Below the pieces are notes generated by a model. It searched no databases and was not told where the DNA came from. It saw only the letters and a program-made list of their open reading frames with translations. This document shows positions 7,133 to 14,327 of a DNA stretch of 53,063 nucleotides, one piece after another (position 1 is the first letter of the stretch; the number at the start of each line of letters is the position of its first letter). Made by a program: the position numbers and the translations under genes. The stretch is from the NCBI GenBank assembly GCA_944380875.1, contig CALWJA010000026.1, positions 1 to 53,063 on the forward strand, in the 5' to 3' direction. Source of the stretch: an uncultured Clostridia bacterium. GTDB lineage: Bacteria > Bacillota > Clostridia > Oscillospirales > Acutalibacteraceae.

Positions 7133-8638
7133 TTACTCGCCTGCGTGCAGGATGCCCAGAATTTCCAGCTCTTTTTCGGTGAGCCCTATTCCGCGCAGCA
7201 TCAGACGATTCCCCCGAAGAGCTTCGATGGAGTTAATACCCATACCGCCCATCAGTTCCTTGATTTCGTGCTGCCAAGCTTTTACCAGGTTAACCAGTCG
7301 TTCGCTTCCTATATCAGGATTAAGACGTTTGACCAGGTCGGGCCGCTGGGTAGCAATACCCCAGTTGCATTTTCCGCTTTGGCAGGTGCGGCAGAGATGG
7401 CATCCCAAAGCCAAAACCGCCGCCGTTGCGATATAACAGGCGTCTGCGCCGAGAGCGATGGCTTTTACTACGTCTGAGGCGCTGCGTATGCTTCCGCCTA
7501 CTACAAGGGATACATTGTTGCGGATGCCTTCATCCCGGAGCCGCTGATCCACGGCGGCCAGGGCAAGCTCAATGGGAATACCTACATTGTCGCGGATCCT
7601 GGTAGGCGCCGCTCCGGTGCCGCCCCGGAAGCCGTCGATGGCAATGATATCGGCTCCGCTTCTGGCGATACCGCTGGCGATAGCGGCGATATTGTGCACA
7701 GCTGCTACCTTTACGATAATAGGCTTTTTATATTCCGTGGCTTCTTTCAGTGAGAATACCAGCTGCCGGAGATCCTCAATGGAATAAATATCGTGATGAG
7801 GTGCGGGAGAAATGGCATCTGACCCTTCCGGAATCATTCTGGTGCGGGAAACATCGCCTACGATCTTTGCGCCGGGCAGATGCCCGCCGATTCCAGGTTT
7901 AGCGCCCTGACCCATCTTAATTTCAACGGCTGCGCTGGCTTCCAAATATTCTTTATGAACGCCAAAACGGCCGGATGCTACCTGGACAATGGTGTTCTTG
8001 CCATAGCAATAGAAATCCTCGTGGAGGCCGCCTTCGCCGGTGTTGTAATAAATACCCAGTTCTGTAGCAGCTCTGGCAAGGGATTCATGGGCGTTGTAAC
8101 TGATAGAACCATAGCTCATAGCGGAGAACATAACTGGCAGGGAAAGTTCCAATTGAGGAGGAAGCTCGCAGAGGAGCTTTCCGTTTGCATCCCGTTTGAC
8201 TTTATCCGGCTTTTTACCTAAAAAGACGCGGGTCTCCATAGGCTCACGCAGGGGATCGATAGACGGGTTGGTGACCTGGGACGCGTTAATCAGGATCTTA
8301 TCCCAATACACAGGAAAGGGCTTAGGGTTTCCCATAGAAGACAAAAGAACAGCGCCGCTGTTGGCTTGCTTATAGATCTCCTTAATGGTATCGTCTTGCC
8401 AGTTGGCATTCTCCCGAAGCTTACAGTCGCTTTTTACGATCTTTAAAGCTCTGGTAGGGCAGAGGGATACACAGCGCTGGCAGTTTACGCATTTCGTTTC
8501 ATCACTCATCATAACGCCGCGTTCGGCATTAAAAAAATGTACTTCGTTTGCACATTGCCGCTCACAAACTCTGCAAGCGATGCAGCGGTTATCGTTTCGG
8601 ATAACCTCAAACTCAGGATATATGAATTCTACACCCAT
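7133..8638 (-). CDS. Glutamate synthase central domain: ferredoxin plus FMN TIM barrel
   Basis: About 501 residues. The N-terminus carries two [4Fe-4S] motifs (CIACRVCERQC and CVNCQRCVSLC). The rest is the FMN-binding synthase barrel (SAMSYGSISYNAHESLA, GEGG, IGGHLPGAKI, FRGGTGAAP, VVGGSIRSASD) and the Cys-rich CHLCRTCQSGKCNWG that holds the 3Fe-4S-type cluster in glutamate synthases. It reduces and aminates 2-oxoglutarate to glutamate with ammonia from the amidotransferase partner. The fusion of a ferredoxin domain to a barrel without GATase or GXGXG domains is the archaeal/clostridial split form. ATG 8638 is preferred (one base after the upstream stop); a GTG four codons earlier at 8650 overlaps the upstream gene and is possible. 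Confidence 0.92.
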   Translation of the reverse strand: MGVEFIYPEFEVIRNDNRCIACRVCERQCANEVHFFNAERGVMMSDETKCVNCQRCVSLCPTRALKIVKSDCKLRENANWQDDTIKEIYKQANSGAVLLSSMGNPKPFPVYWDKILINASQVTNPSIDPLREPMETRVFLGKKPDKVKRDANGKLLCELPPQLELSLPVMFSAMSYGSISYNAHESLARAATELGIYYNTGEGGLHEDFYCYGKNTIVQVASGRFGVHKEYLEASAAVEIKMGQGAKPGIGGHLPGAKIVGDVSRTRMIPEGSDAISPAPHHDIYSIEDLRQLVFSLKEATEYKKPIIVKVAAVHNIAAIASGIARSGADIIAIDGFRGGTGAAPTRIRDNVGIPIELALAAVDQRLRDEGIRNNVSLVVGGSIRSASDVVKAIALGADACYIATAAVLALGCHLCRTCQSGKCNWGIATQRPDLVKRLNPDIGSERLVNLVKAWQHEIKELMGGMGINSIEALRGNRLMLRGIGLTEKELEILGILHAGE

Positions 8639-8639
8639 T

Positions 8640-9734
8640 TTAGAATGCACCGTCCTTTACTCTTACAACAACCGGTTCTCCGCCTGCGGGAGCCCAAATG
8701 TTTTCTGCATCCGGTTCCATAGTGCGGATAGCTGCCTCTTCGCTGGCAATAAACACCTTGTCGTCTTTTTCTCCCACTACCATGGAACGAAGCTTCAGGC
8801 GGTCATTTAAGGCCATCAGCCCACCGTCAAAACCGAACACAATAGAAAATGGACCGGTAATCAGCAGACTGGGGAAGAGAGTGCGCAGATACATGTGCTT
8901 CTCCTTGTCTTCCCGGTTGGTTTTATCTTCGATTGTGCTCCAGAAAGGAGCGGCGATGACGCTGGCGGCCTCCCCAAGAGTTAACCCTTGCCGGCGAATC
9001 AGGTAATCCATTATATAGGTAATAACCTCGGTATCGGTCTGCAGGGTACATTTATATCCGAACATCTCTATAAAGCGACGGTTGGCGTCATAGGAAGAAA
9101 TTTCACCGTTATGTACGATGGACCAGTCCAGCAGAGTAAAGGGATGAGCGCCGCCCCACCATCCGGGGGTATTGGTGGGATACCGGCCGTGAGCTGTCCA
9201 GGAATATCCTTGATATTCTTCCAGCTTATAAAAAACACCTACGTCTTCGGGAAATCCAACGGCTTTGAAAGTACCCATATTTTTTCCACTGGAAAAGACA
9301 TACGCGCCATGCATTTCGGTATTAATCTGCATTACAGTACGGGCAACGAATTCTTTTTCGTCCAACTGCATGGAAGCAAGAACCGATTTCAGTGGGGAAA
9401 CAAAATATCTCCATATAATAGGTTCATCCGTAATAGAAGGTATTTTTCTGGTTGGAATGATTTCAGATTTGACAATCTCGAAGCGTTCTTTCAGAAATAC
9501 CTCACAGTTTTTACGGGTGGCACGCTGGTCAAAAAACATATGCAGCGCATAGAAATCCTTGTATTCAGGATAAATGCCATATCCGGCAAAACCGCCGCCA
9601 AGGCCGTTGGAGCGGTCATGCATGGGTTTCATGCTGTCGATGATCTTTTCTCCGGACATCTTTTTCCCTTCTTTAGAGATAACAGCAGCAATAGCACATC
9701 CGGATGGGATTCGTATTTGTCCTTCAACTTTCAT
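8640..9734 (-). CDS. Glutamate synthase glutamine amidotransferase domain (class II, Ntn)
   Basis: A 364-residue class II amidotransferase that releases ammonia from glutamine. The ATG at 9734 gives a short propeptide ending in PSG, with Cys13 as predicted N-terminal nucleophile after cleavage (SGC, then AIAAV). Other family marks are GRYPTNTPGWWGGAHPF, HNGEISSYDANR and QTDTEVITY. A longer frame upstream would run into the leader hairpin at 9771-9822 and is rejected; the chosen ATG has AAGGA eleven bases upstream. It is the first gene of a seven-gene minus-strand operon ending at 2862 and sits behind a perfect promoter and a terminator-antiterminator switch. Confidence 0.92.
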   Translation of the reverse strand: MKVEGQIRIPSGCAIAAVISKEGKKMSGEKIIDSMKPMHDRSNGLGGGFAGYGIYPEYKDFYALHMFFDQRATRKNCEVFLKERFEIVKSEIIPTRKIPSITDEPIIWRYFVSPLKSVLASMQLDEKEFVARTVMQINTEMHGAYVFSSGKNMGTFKAVGFPEDVGVFYKLEEYQGYSWTAHGRYPTNTPGWWGGAHPFTLLDWSIVHNGEISSYDANRRFIEMFGYKCTLQTDTEVITYIMDYLIRRQGLTLGEAASVIAAPFWSTIEDKTNREDKEKHMYLRTLFPSLLITGPFSIVFGFDGGLMALNDRLKLRSMVVGEKDDKVFIASEEAAIRTMEPDAENIWAPAGGEPVVVRVKDGAF

Positions 9735-9764
9735 ATCGGTTTCGTTCCTTTCCGGGAATATGAA

Positions 9765-9830
9765 TAAAGAAAAGGCGTTCATTTCAGCCCAGGCATAAGC
9801 CTGCACCAAAATGAACGCCTTTGCTCATTT
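9765..9830 (-). promoter_or_regulatory. Leader switch of the GOGAT/GS-I operon: A1/G4 hexaloop hairpin overlapping a terminator
   Basis: On the minus strand AAATGAGC (9830-9823) pairs with GTTCATTT (9816-9809) around hexaloop AAAGGC (9822-9817; A at position 1, G at 4). Alternatively the loop plus 3' arm, 14 bases, pairs perfectly with 9784-9771 to form a terminator followed by TTTTCTTT. The two structures exclude each other. An inner CAGGC/GCCTG stem fills the terminator loop. The arrangement matches ANTAR-type targets, and the operon encodes an ANTAR protein. Only one hexaloop hairpin is found, and the predicted RNA 5' end lies at or next to it. Confidence 0.8.
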
Positions 9831-9836
9831 GCAAGT

Positions 9837-9865
9837 ATTATATCGTTATACTTTCATTTTGTCAA
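9837..9865 (-). promoter_or_regulatory. Consensus promoter of the GOGAT/GS-I operon
   Basis: TTGACA, 17-base spacer and TATAAT on the minus strand; all twelve bases are consensus. The -10 ends six bases before the hexaloop hairpin. Confidence 0.85.
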
Positions 9866-9936
9866 GAAAAAAATTAAATTCATTGGATGAGCTCAGGTAA
9901 AAATGCAGGATTATAAAAAAATATTGCAAAATGGGG

Positions 9937-9965
9937 TTGACAACTGTTTTGGAGGGAGGTATAAT
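9937..9965 (+). promoter_or_regulatory. Consensus distal promoter of glnN
   Basis: TTGACA, 17-base spacer and TATAAT; all twelve bases are consensus. It is divergent from the GOGAT promoter at 9837-9865, with 71 bases between the two -35 boxes. Confidence 0.85.
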
Positions 9966-9975
9966 ACCAATCGTG

Positions 9976-10019
9976 AAAGGCAAAGGCGTCTTTGAGTATG
10001 AAGCTCAAAGGCGCTTTTT
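9976..10019 (+). promoter_or_regulatory. First glnN leader switch: hexaloop hairpin overlapping a terminator
   Basis: AAAGGC (9976-9981) pairs with GTCTTT (9988-9993) around hexaloop AAAGGC (9982-9987). The competing terminator uses GGCGTCTTTGAG (9985-9996) with CTCAAAGGCGC (10004-10014), followed by TTTTT. AAAGGC thus occurs three times: as antiterminator arm, as loop and inside the terminator arm, a strand-exchange switch. Confidence 0.8.
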
Positions 10020-10023
10020 ACAT

Positions 10024-10053
10024 TTTACAAGGCACTTTTAAAATATCTATATT
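10024..10053 (+). promoter_or_regulatory. Possible second glnN promoter between the two switches
   Basis: TTTACA, 18-base spacer and TATATT. If active, its transcript would start just before the second hexaloop hairpin, mirroring the spacing of the first promoter and switch. Confidence 0.4.
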
Positions 10054-10063
10054 ACTTATGAAA

Positions 10064-10122
10064 TGAAGGCAAAGGCGTCTTTAATTTCCTTGTGTTTAAG
10101 GAAGACGGCTTTGCTTTTATTT
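10064..10122 (+). promoter_or_regulatory. Second glnN leader switch: hexaloop hairpin overlapping a terminator
   Basis: TGAAGGC (10064-10070) pairs with GTCTTTA (10077-10083) around hexaloop AAAGGC. The competing stem GCAAAGGCGTC (10069-10079) with GACGGCTTTGC (10104-10114) has one G-G mismatch and an inner TTCCTT/AAGGAA stem, and is followed by TTTTATTT. Same design as the switches at 9976 and 16026. Confidence 0.78.
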
Positions 10123-10150
10123 ATATACCAAGCGAAAAGGAGATTTGATC

Positions 10151-12247
10151 ATGGAAAGCGTACCTGCGTATTTTGGATGTCTGGTCTTTGATGACAGAGT
10201 GATGAAAGCCAATCTGTCCGCCGAAGTTTATCAATCTTTGAAGAAGACCATCGATGAGGGCGCCAAGCTGGATATCGGTGTTGCCAATGCGGTGGCAACC
10301 GCAATGAAGGATTGGGCTGTTGCCAATGGAGCAACCCATTATACCCATTGGTTCCAACCGCTTACCGGTATCACCGCAGAAAAGCATGACAGTTTTATTT
10401 CCCCATCTCCTGATGGCGGCGTTATTATGGAGTTTTCAGGGAAAGAGCTTATTAAAGGCGAACCGGATGCTTCTTCTTTTCCTTCCGGCGGTTTGAGAGC
10501 TACCTTTGAGGCAAGAGGGTATACGGCGTGGGATCCTACCTCCTATGCTTTTATTAAAGGAAAGACACTTTGCATTCCTACAGCCTTCTGTTCCTATGAT
10601 GGATATGCCCTGGATAAGAAAACGCCGCTTCTTCGTTCTATGGAGGCCCTTAATAAGCAAGCTCTTCGCATTTTGCGGCTCTTTGGAAACGATACAGCAA
10701 AATGTGTGCGATCCTCTGTAGGCCCGGAGCAGGAATATTTTCTCGTTACGAAGGAAATGTACGATCAACGTCCAGATCTCCGGTTTACCGGACGCACCCT
10801 GTTTGGCGCGAAGCCGCCCAAAGGGCAGGAAATGGACGATCACTATTTTGGCGTTATCAAGCCCCGGGTAGCGGCCTATATGGAGGAATTGAACGAGGAA
10901 CTTTGGAAACTGGGTATCCTCGCCAAGACGGAACATAATGAGGTTGCTCCTGCACAGCATGAGTTGGCGCCTATTTATACCACTACCAATATTGCTACGG
11001 ATCACAACCAGCTGACTATGGAGATCATGCAAAAAGTAGCCGCGAAGCACGGGCTGGTATGTCTTCTCCATGAAAAACCCTTTGCAGGCGTTAACGGAAG
11101 CGGCAAACATAACAACTGGTCTATCGCAACCGATGAAGGGCAAAACCTTCTGTCTCCCGGAGAGACTCCTTATGAGAACGCGCAATTCCTTTTGTTCCTG
11201 TGTGCGGTCATCAAGGCTGTGGATGATTACCAGGATCTGCTGCGAATTTCCGTAGCAACCGCCGGAAACGATCACCGTTTGGGCGCAAATGAAGCGCCGC
11301 CTGCAGTGGTTTCCATTTTCCTCGGCGATGAACTGAATGCGGTTCTGGAAGCTATTGAAACGGATACGCCTTACAAGGGCGTTGAAAAGACGCAAATGAA
11401 GCTTGGTGTAGACGTTTTGCCGAAATTCAACCGGGATACTACAGACCGCAACAGAACTTCTCCCTTTGCCTTTACGGGAAACAAGTTTGAGTTCCGTATG
11501 CTGGGTTCCTCCAACAGTATCGCTTGTGCAAATATCATGCTGAACTCCGCGGTAGCGGAAAGCCTTCGTATTTATGCGGATCGTCTGGAAAAGGCGGAGG
11601 ATTTTAAGACCACCCTTAACGAAATGATCCGGAAAACCATCAAGGATCATAAAAACATTATTTTCAACGGCAACGGGTATGACGACAGCTGGATTAAGGA
11701 AGCTACGGAAAAGAGGGGGCTTCTCAATTACCGCACTACACCGGATTGCATGCCCCATCTGCTGGATAAGAAGAATGTGGATATGCTTACGGCCCATGGT
11801 GTATATTCCAAAGCGGAGCTGGAATCCAGATGCGAAATCATGCTGGAGAACTATTGCAAGACGGTTGTCATCGAAGCCAATACCATGGTTTCTATGGCAA
11901 AAAGGCAAATTGCCCCGGCGGTGGAAGCGTATGCAGCGGATGTGGCAAAATCTGCGGCAGCGAAAAAGGCGCTCGACCAAACTCTTGCCTGCGGTTACGA
12001 AACCGGTCTCGTTCGGAAACTTTCTGTTTTGACGGATAGGATCGCGCTTAAGGCGGATGAATTGCAAGACGCACTTCTCGCTCTGCACAATGCTGAGGAT
12101 ATAGAAGCGGAATCTTATATGATCCGTGATACGGTTCTTAATTTGATGGGTGAACTGCGGCTGGCTTGCGATGAATCCGAAACCCTGACAGCCAAGAAGT
12201 ATTGGCCGTTCCCCACATACGCGGATCTGCTGTTTGGCGTAAAATAA
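10151..12247 (+). CDS. glnN: Glutamine synthetase type III
   Basis: A 698-residue GS of the large GSIII family, dodecameric in known members. Family motifs: [18 protein letters not shown] near residue 110, [52 protein letters not shown] and [16 protein letters not shown]. These hold the same metal and substrate ligands as GS-I but in a different frame of insertions. The ATG at 10151 is preferred over the in-frame TTG two codons upstream because AAGGAG lies eight bases before it. Upstream are one consensus promoter, a possible second one, and two hexaloop/terminator switches. The Amt-PII gene starts 30 bases downstream, so this is an ammonia-scavenging operon. Why the cell has both GS-I and GS-III is not evident from sequence. 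Confidence 0.95.
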   Translation: MESVPAYFGCLVFDDRVMKANLSAEVYQSLKKTIDEGAKLDIGVANAVATAMKDWAVANGATHYTHWFQPLTGITAEKHDSFISPSPDGGVIMEFSGKELIKGEPDASSFPSGGLRATFEARGYTAWDPTSYAFIKGKTLCIPTAFCSYDGYALDKKTPLLRSMEALNKQALRILRLFGNDTAKCVRSSVGPEQEYFLVTKEMYDQRPDLRFTGRTLFGAKPPKGQEMDDHYFGVIKPRVAAYMEELNEELWKLGILAKTEHNEVAPAQHELAPIYTTTNIATDHNQLTMEIMQKVAAKHGLVCLLHEKPFAGVNGSGKHNNWSIATDEGQNLLSPGETPYENAQFLLFLCAVIKAVDDYQDLLRISVATAGNDHRLGANEAPPAVVSIFLGDELNAVLEAIETDTPYKGVEKTQMKLGVDVLPKFNRDTTDRNRTSPFAFTGNKFEFRMLGSSNSIACANIMLNSAVAESLRIYADRLEKAEDFKTTLNEMIRKTIKDHKNIIFNGNGYDDSWIKEATEKRGLLNYRTTPDCMPHLLDKKNVDMLTAHGVYSKAELESRCEIMLENYCKTVVIEANTMVSMAKRQIAPAVEAYAADVAKSAAAKKALDQTLACGYETGLVRKLSVLTDRIALKADELQDALLALHNAEDIEAESYMIRDTVLNLMGELRLACDESETLTAKKYWPFPTYADLLFGVK

Positions 12248-12277
12248 AATGGTTATATTCAGTAGGAGATGATGAAC

Positions 12278-14032
12278 ATGGTAGCCGAAGATGTAATCAA
12301 GCTTGTTGAAGAAACGGTTACAAGCGAAGTATTTGGCGTTTGGTTTTTAATTGGTGCAGCGCTCGTATTTTTCATGCAGGCAGGATTTGCCATGGTAGAA
12401 ACCGGATTCACCCGGGCAAAGAACGCCGGCAATATTATAATGAAAAACCTGATGGATTTCTGTATCGGCACGGTAGTATTTGTGCTGCTGGGATTCAGCC
12501 TGATGATGGCGGAAGATTATGTATTCGGAGTGATTGGCATTCCAAATCTGAAGATCTTCAGCGATTTCGGCGGATTCATTCAGGAAAATGCCTCCAGTTT
12601 TGTATTTAACCTGGTGTTCTGCGCTACGGCAGCCACGATTGTTTCCGGTTCCATGGCGGAAAGAACGAAGTTTTTGGCATATTGCATTTATTCCGGCGTG
12701 ATTTCGCTCTTTGTGTATCCTGTTGAAGCGGGCTGGATCTGGAACTCCCAGGGGTGGCTTGCACAGTTGGGATTCCACGATTTTGCCGGTTCGGCTGCTA
12801 TCCATTCGGTTGGCGGTGTAACAGCTCTTATTGGCGCTATAATGGTAGGTCCCCGTCTTGGCAAATATGTCAGGGATAAGTCTACCGGTAAAGTAACCAA
12901 AGTAAACGCGATTCCCGGCCATTCCATTACTCTGGGCGCTCTCGGCTGCTTCATTCTCTGGTTTGGTTGGTATGGATTCAACGGCGCGGCCGCTTGGGAT
13001 GGAACTTCTCTCGCATCCATTTTCCTCACCACAACGATTGCCCCTGCTGTTGCGACTTGCACAACCATGGTGTTTACTTGGATTAAGAACGGCAAACCGG
13101 ATGTTTCCATGTGTCTCAACGCTTCCCTGGCAGGCCTTGTAGGAATTACAGCCGGATGTGATGCTCTCGATGCATTTGGTTCTGTTGTGGTAGGCGTAGT
13201 TTCCGGTATCCTGGTCGTGGTAGTAGTGGAATTCCTCGACCTGAAACTGCATATTGACGATCCGGTGGGCGCTGTTGGTGTACATCTTGCAAACGGTGTG
13301 TGGGGTACTCTCGCCGTAGGTCTTCTGGCAAACCCGTCCGCACCTGCTGGCCTGGAAGGACTGTTCTATACAGGCAGCGCAAAACTCTTTGGAATCCAGC
13401 TTCTGGGCATTGTGTCCGTGCTTGTATGGACTACTGTACTTATGATTATTTCGTTTACCATCATTAAGAAAACAGTTGGACTTCGCGTTTCTCCTGATGA
13501 GGAAATCAAAGGCCTCGACAGCACAGAGCATGGTCTCCCCAGCGCATACGCTGACTTTGTGCCTGCCGTGGAAAGCCTGGATTACGGATTTACGGATGCT
13601 GTAGCCGTGACCGGTGAAACGCCTGTGGCGGAAGCCATTCCTGTCAAAAAGGTTCCTGCTTTCGAAGAGGGAACCCCGAAATTTACAAAGGTTGAGATCG
13701 TATGTAAGGAATCCCGCTTTGAGGCTTTGAAGACTGCAATGATGGATATTGGTATTACCGGTATGACGGTATCTCATGTGCTTGGATGCGGTATCCAGAA
13801 GGGCAAACCGGAATACTATCGTGGTGTTCAGGTTGAAGCCAACCTGCTGCCTAAGGTCCAGGTAGATATCGTAGTCAGCAAGGTTCCTGTGAGAAGCGTT
13901 ATCGAAACAGCTAAGAAAGTTCTTTATACTGGTCATATCGGAGACGGTAAGATCTTTGTATACGACGTAGAGAACGTTGTGAAAGTCCGCACCGGCGAAG
14001 AAGGGTACGACGCTCTGCAGGATGTGGAATAA
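12278..14032 (+). CDS. amt: Ammonium transporter with fused C-terminal PII domain (Amt-PII)
   Basis: A 584-residue fusion. Residues 1 to about 415 are an Amt/Rh channel with about eleven membrane segments and the twin pore histidines (SAAIHSVGGV and GAVGVHLANGVW). After a linker of about 50 residues, residues 468-575 form a complete GlnB/GlnK-like PII domain: VEIVCKESRFEAL strand, GITGMTV, a T-loop GKPEYYRGVQ retaining tyrosines, the GDGKIFVYDVE B-loop and the RTGE C-loop. PII normally blocks Amt as a separate trimer inserting its T-loops. Here each subunit carries its own regulator, so inhibition would be in cis and tuned by ATP/ADP/2-oxoglutarate. ATG 12278 is chosen over two earlier ATGs because AGGAG overlaps those. 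Directly follows glnN. Confidence 0.93.
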   Translation: MVAEDVIKLVEETVTSEVFGVWFLIGAALVFFMQAGFAMVETGFTRAKNAGNIIMKNLMDFCIGTVVFVLLGFSLMMAEDYVFGVIGIPNLKIFSDFGGFIQENASSFVFNLVFCATAATIVSGSMAERTKFLAYCIYSGVISLFVYPVEAGWIWNSQGWLAQLGFHDFAGSAAIHSVGGVTALIGAIMVGPRLGKYVRDKSTGKVTKVNAIPGHSITLGALGCFILWFGWYGFNGAAAWDGTSLASIFLTTTIAPAVATCTTMVFTWIKNGKPDVSMCLNASLAGLVGITAGCDALDAFGSVVVGVVSGILVVVVVEFLDLKLHIDDPVGAVGVHLANGVWGTLAVGLLANPSAPAGLEGLFYTGSAKLFGIQLLGIVSVLVWTTVLMIISFTIIKKTVGLRVSPDEEIKGLDSTEHGLPSAYADFVPAVESLDYGFTDAVAVTGETPVAEAIPVKKVPAFEEGTPKFTKVEIVCKESRFEALKTAMMDIGITGMTVSHVLGCGIQKGKPEYYRGVQVEANLLPKVQVDIVVSKVPVRSVIETAKKVLYTGHIGDGKIFVYDVENVVKVRTGEEGYDALQDVE

Positions 14033-14059
14033 TCCCTTTGACAAAAGTATAGTAAGAAA

Positions 14060-14290
14060 AGCGTTTGAGAAAAGAGGAGTAATGCAGTTTCCGCCCATAG
14101 AGAGTACGGGATGGTGGAAACCGTATGGCGGGGTCTGCATGAAAAACACTTTTCGAGCTGCAAGCTGAACGGAAGAATTCTTAGTAGGTGCGCCGTTACG
14201 CCGCGCGTTAGCCGGCAGGGCCTTATGGGAGGCCTGGGAATGAGACAAAATATAGGTGGCACAGCGAGCGCAGCACTTGCCCTATAGAAT
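14060..14290 (+). ncRNA. T-box leader, asparagine-specific, controlling asnB
   Basis: GAGAAAAG (14067-14074) pairs with CTTTTC (14149-14154), and ATGCAG (14082-14087) pairs with CTGCAT (14135-14140). They frame a specifier loop whose 3' side reads AAC (14145-14147) followed by A, an Asn codon. The distal stem has the usual GGATGGTGGAAACC look. The antiterminator at 14250-14286 is complete: TATAGG / bulge TGGCACA / GCGAG, loop, CTTGC / CCTATA. TGGC in the bulge would pair with GCCA at the 3' end of tRNA-Asn, whose discriminator is G. Uncharged tRNA-Asn should raise asnB expression. No strong terminator with a T run follows; the SD (GGAGG 14313-14317) sits in a small GGAGG/CTTCC hairpin. Confidence 0.85.
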
Positions 14291-14327
14291 GCTGAATTAC
14301 TTTGATTATATCGGAGGTATACTTCCT

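Noticed and set aside
9735-9809. N-terminal extension of the GOGAT amidotransferase
   Set aside because: It would begin inside the leader hairpin, and would place the catalytic Cys about 38 residues from the start; ATG 9734 gives a normal short propeptide.
10436-12088. Long minus-strand frame of 550 codons inside glnN
   Set aside because: It is a shadow of the well-supported GS-III gene; no ribosome site and no recognisable domain.
12347-14248. Minus-strand frame of 633 codons opposite the Amt-PII gene
   Set aside because: Shadow of a highly conserved transporter; His/Arg/Ser-rich conceptual protein with no motif.
14256-14327. GTG start giving a longer asnB product
   Set aside because: It lies in the T-box core sequence, and class II amidotransferases of this family need Cys directly after the initiator Met.
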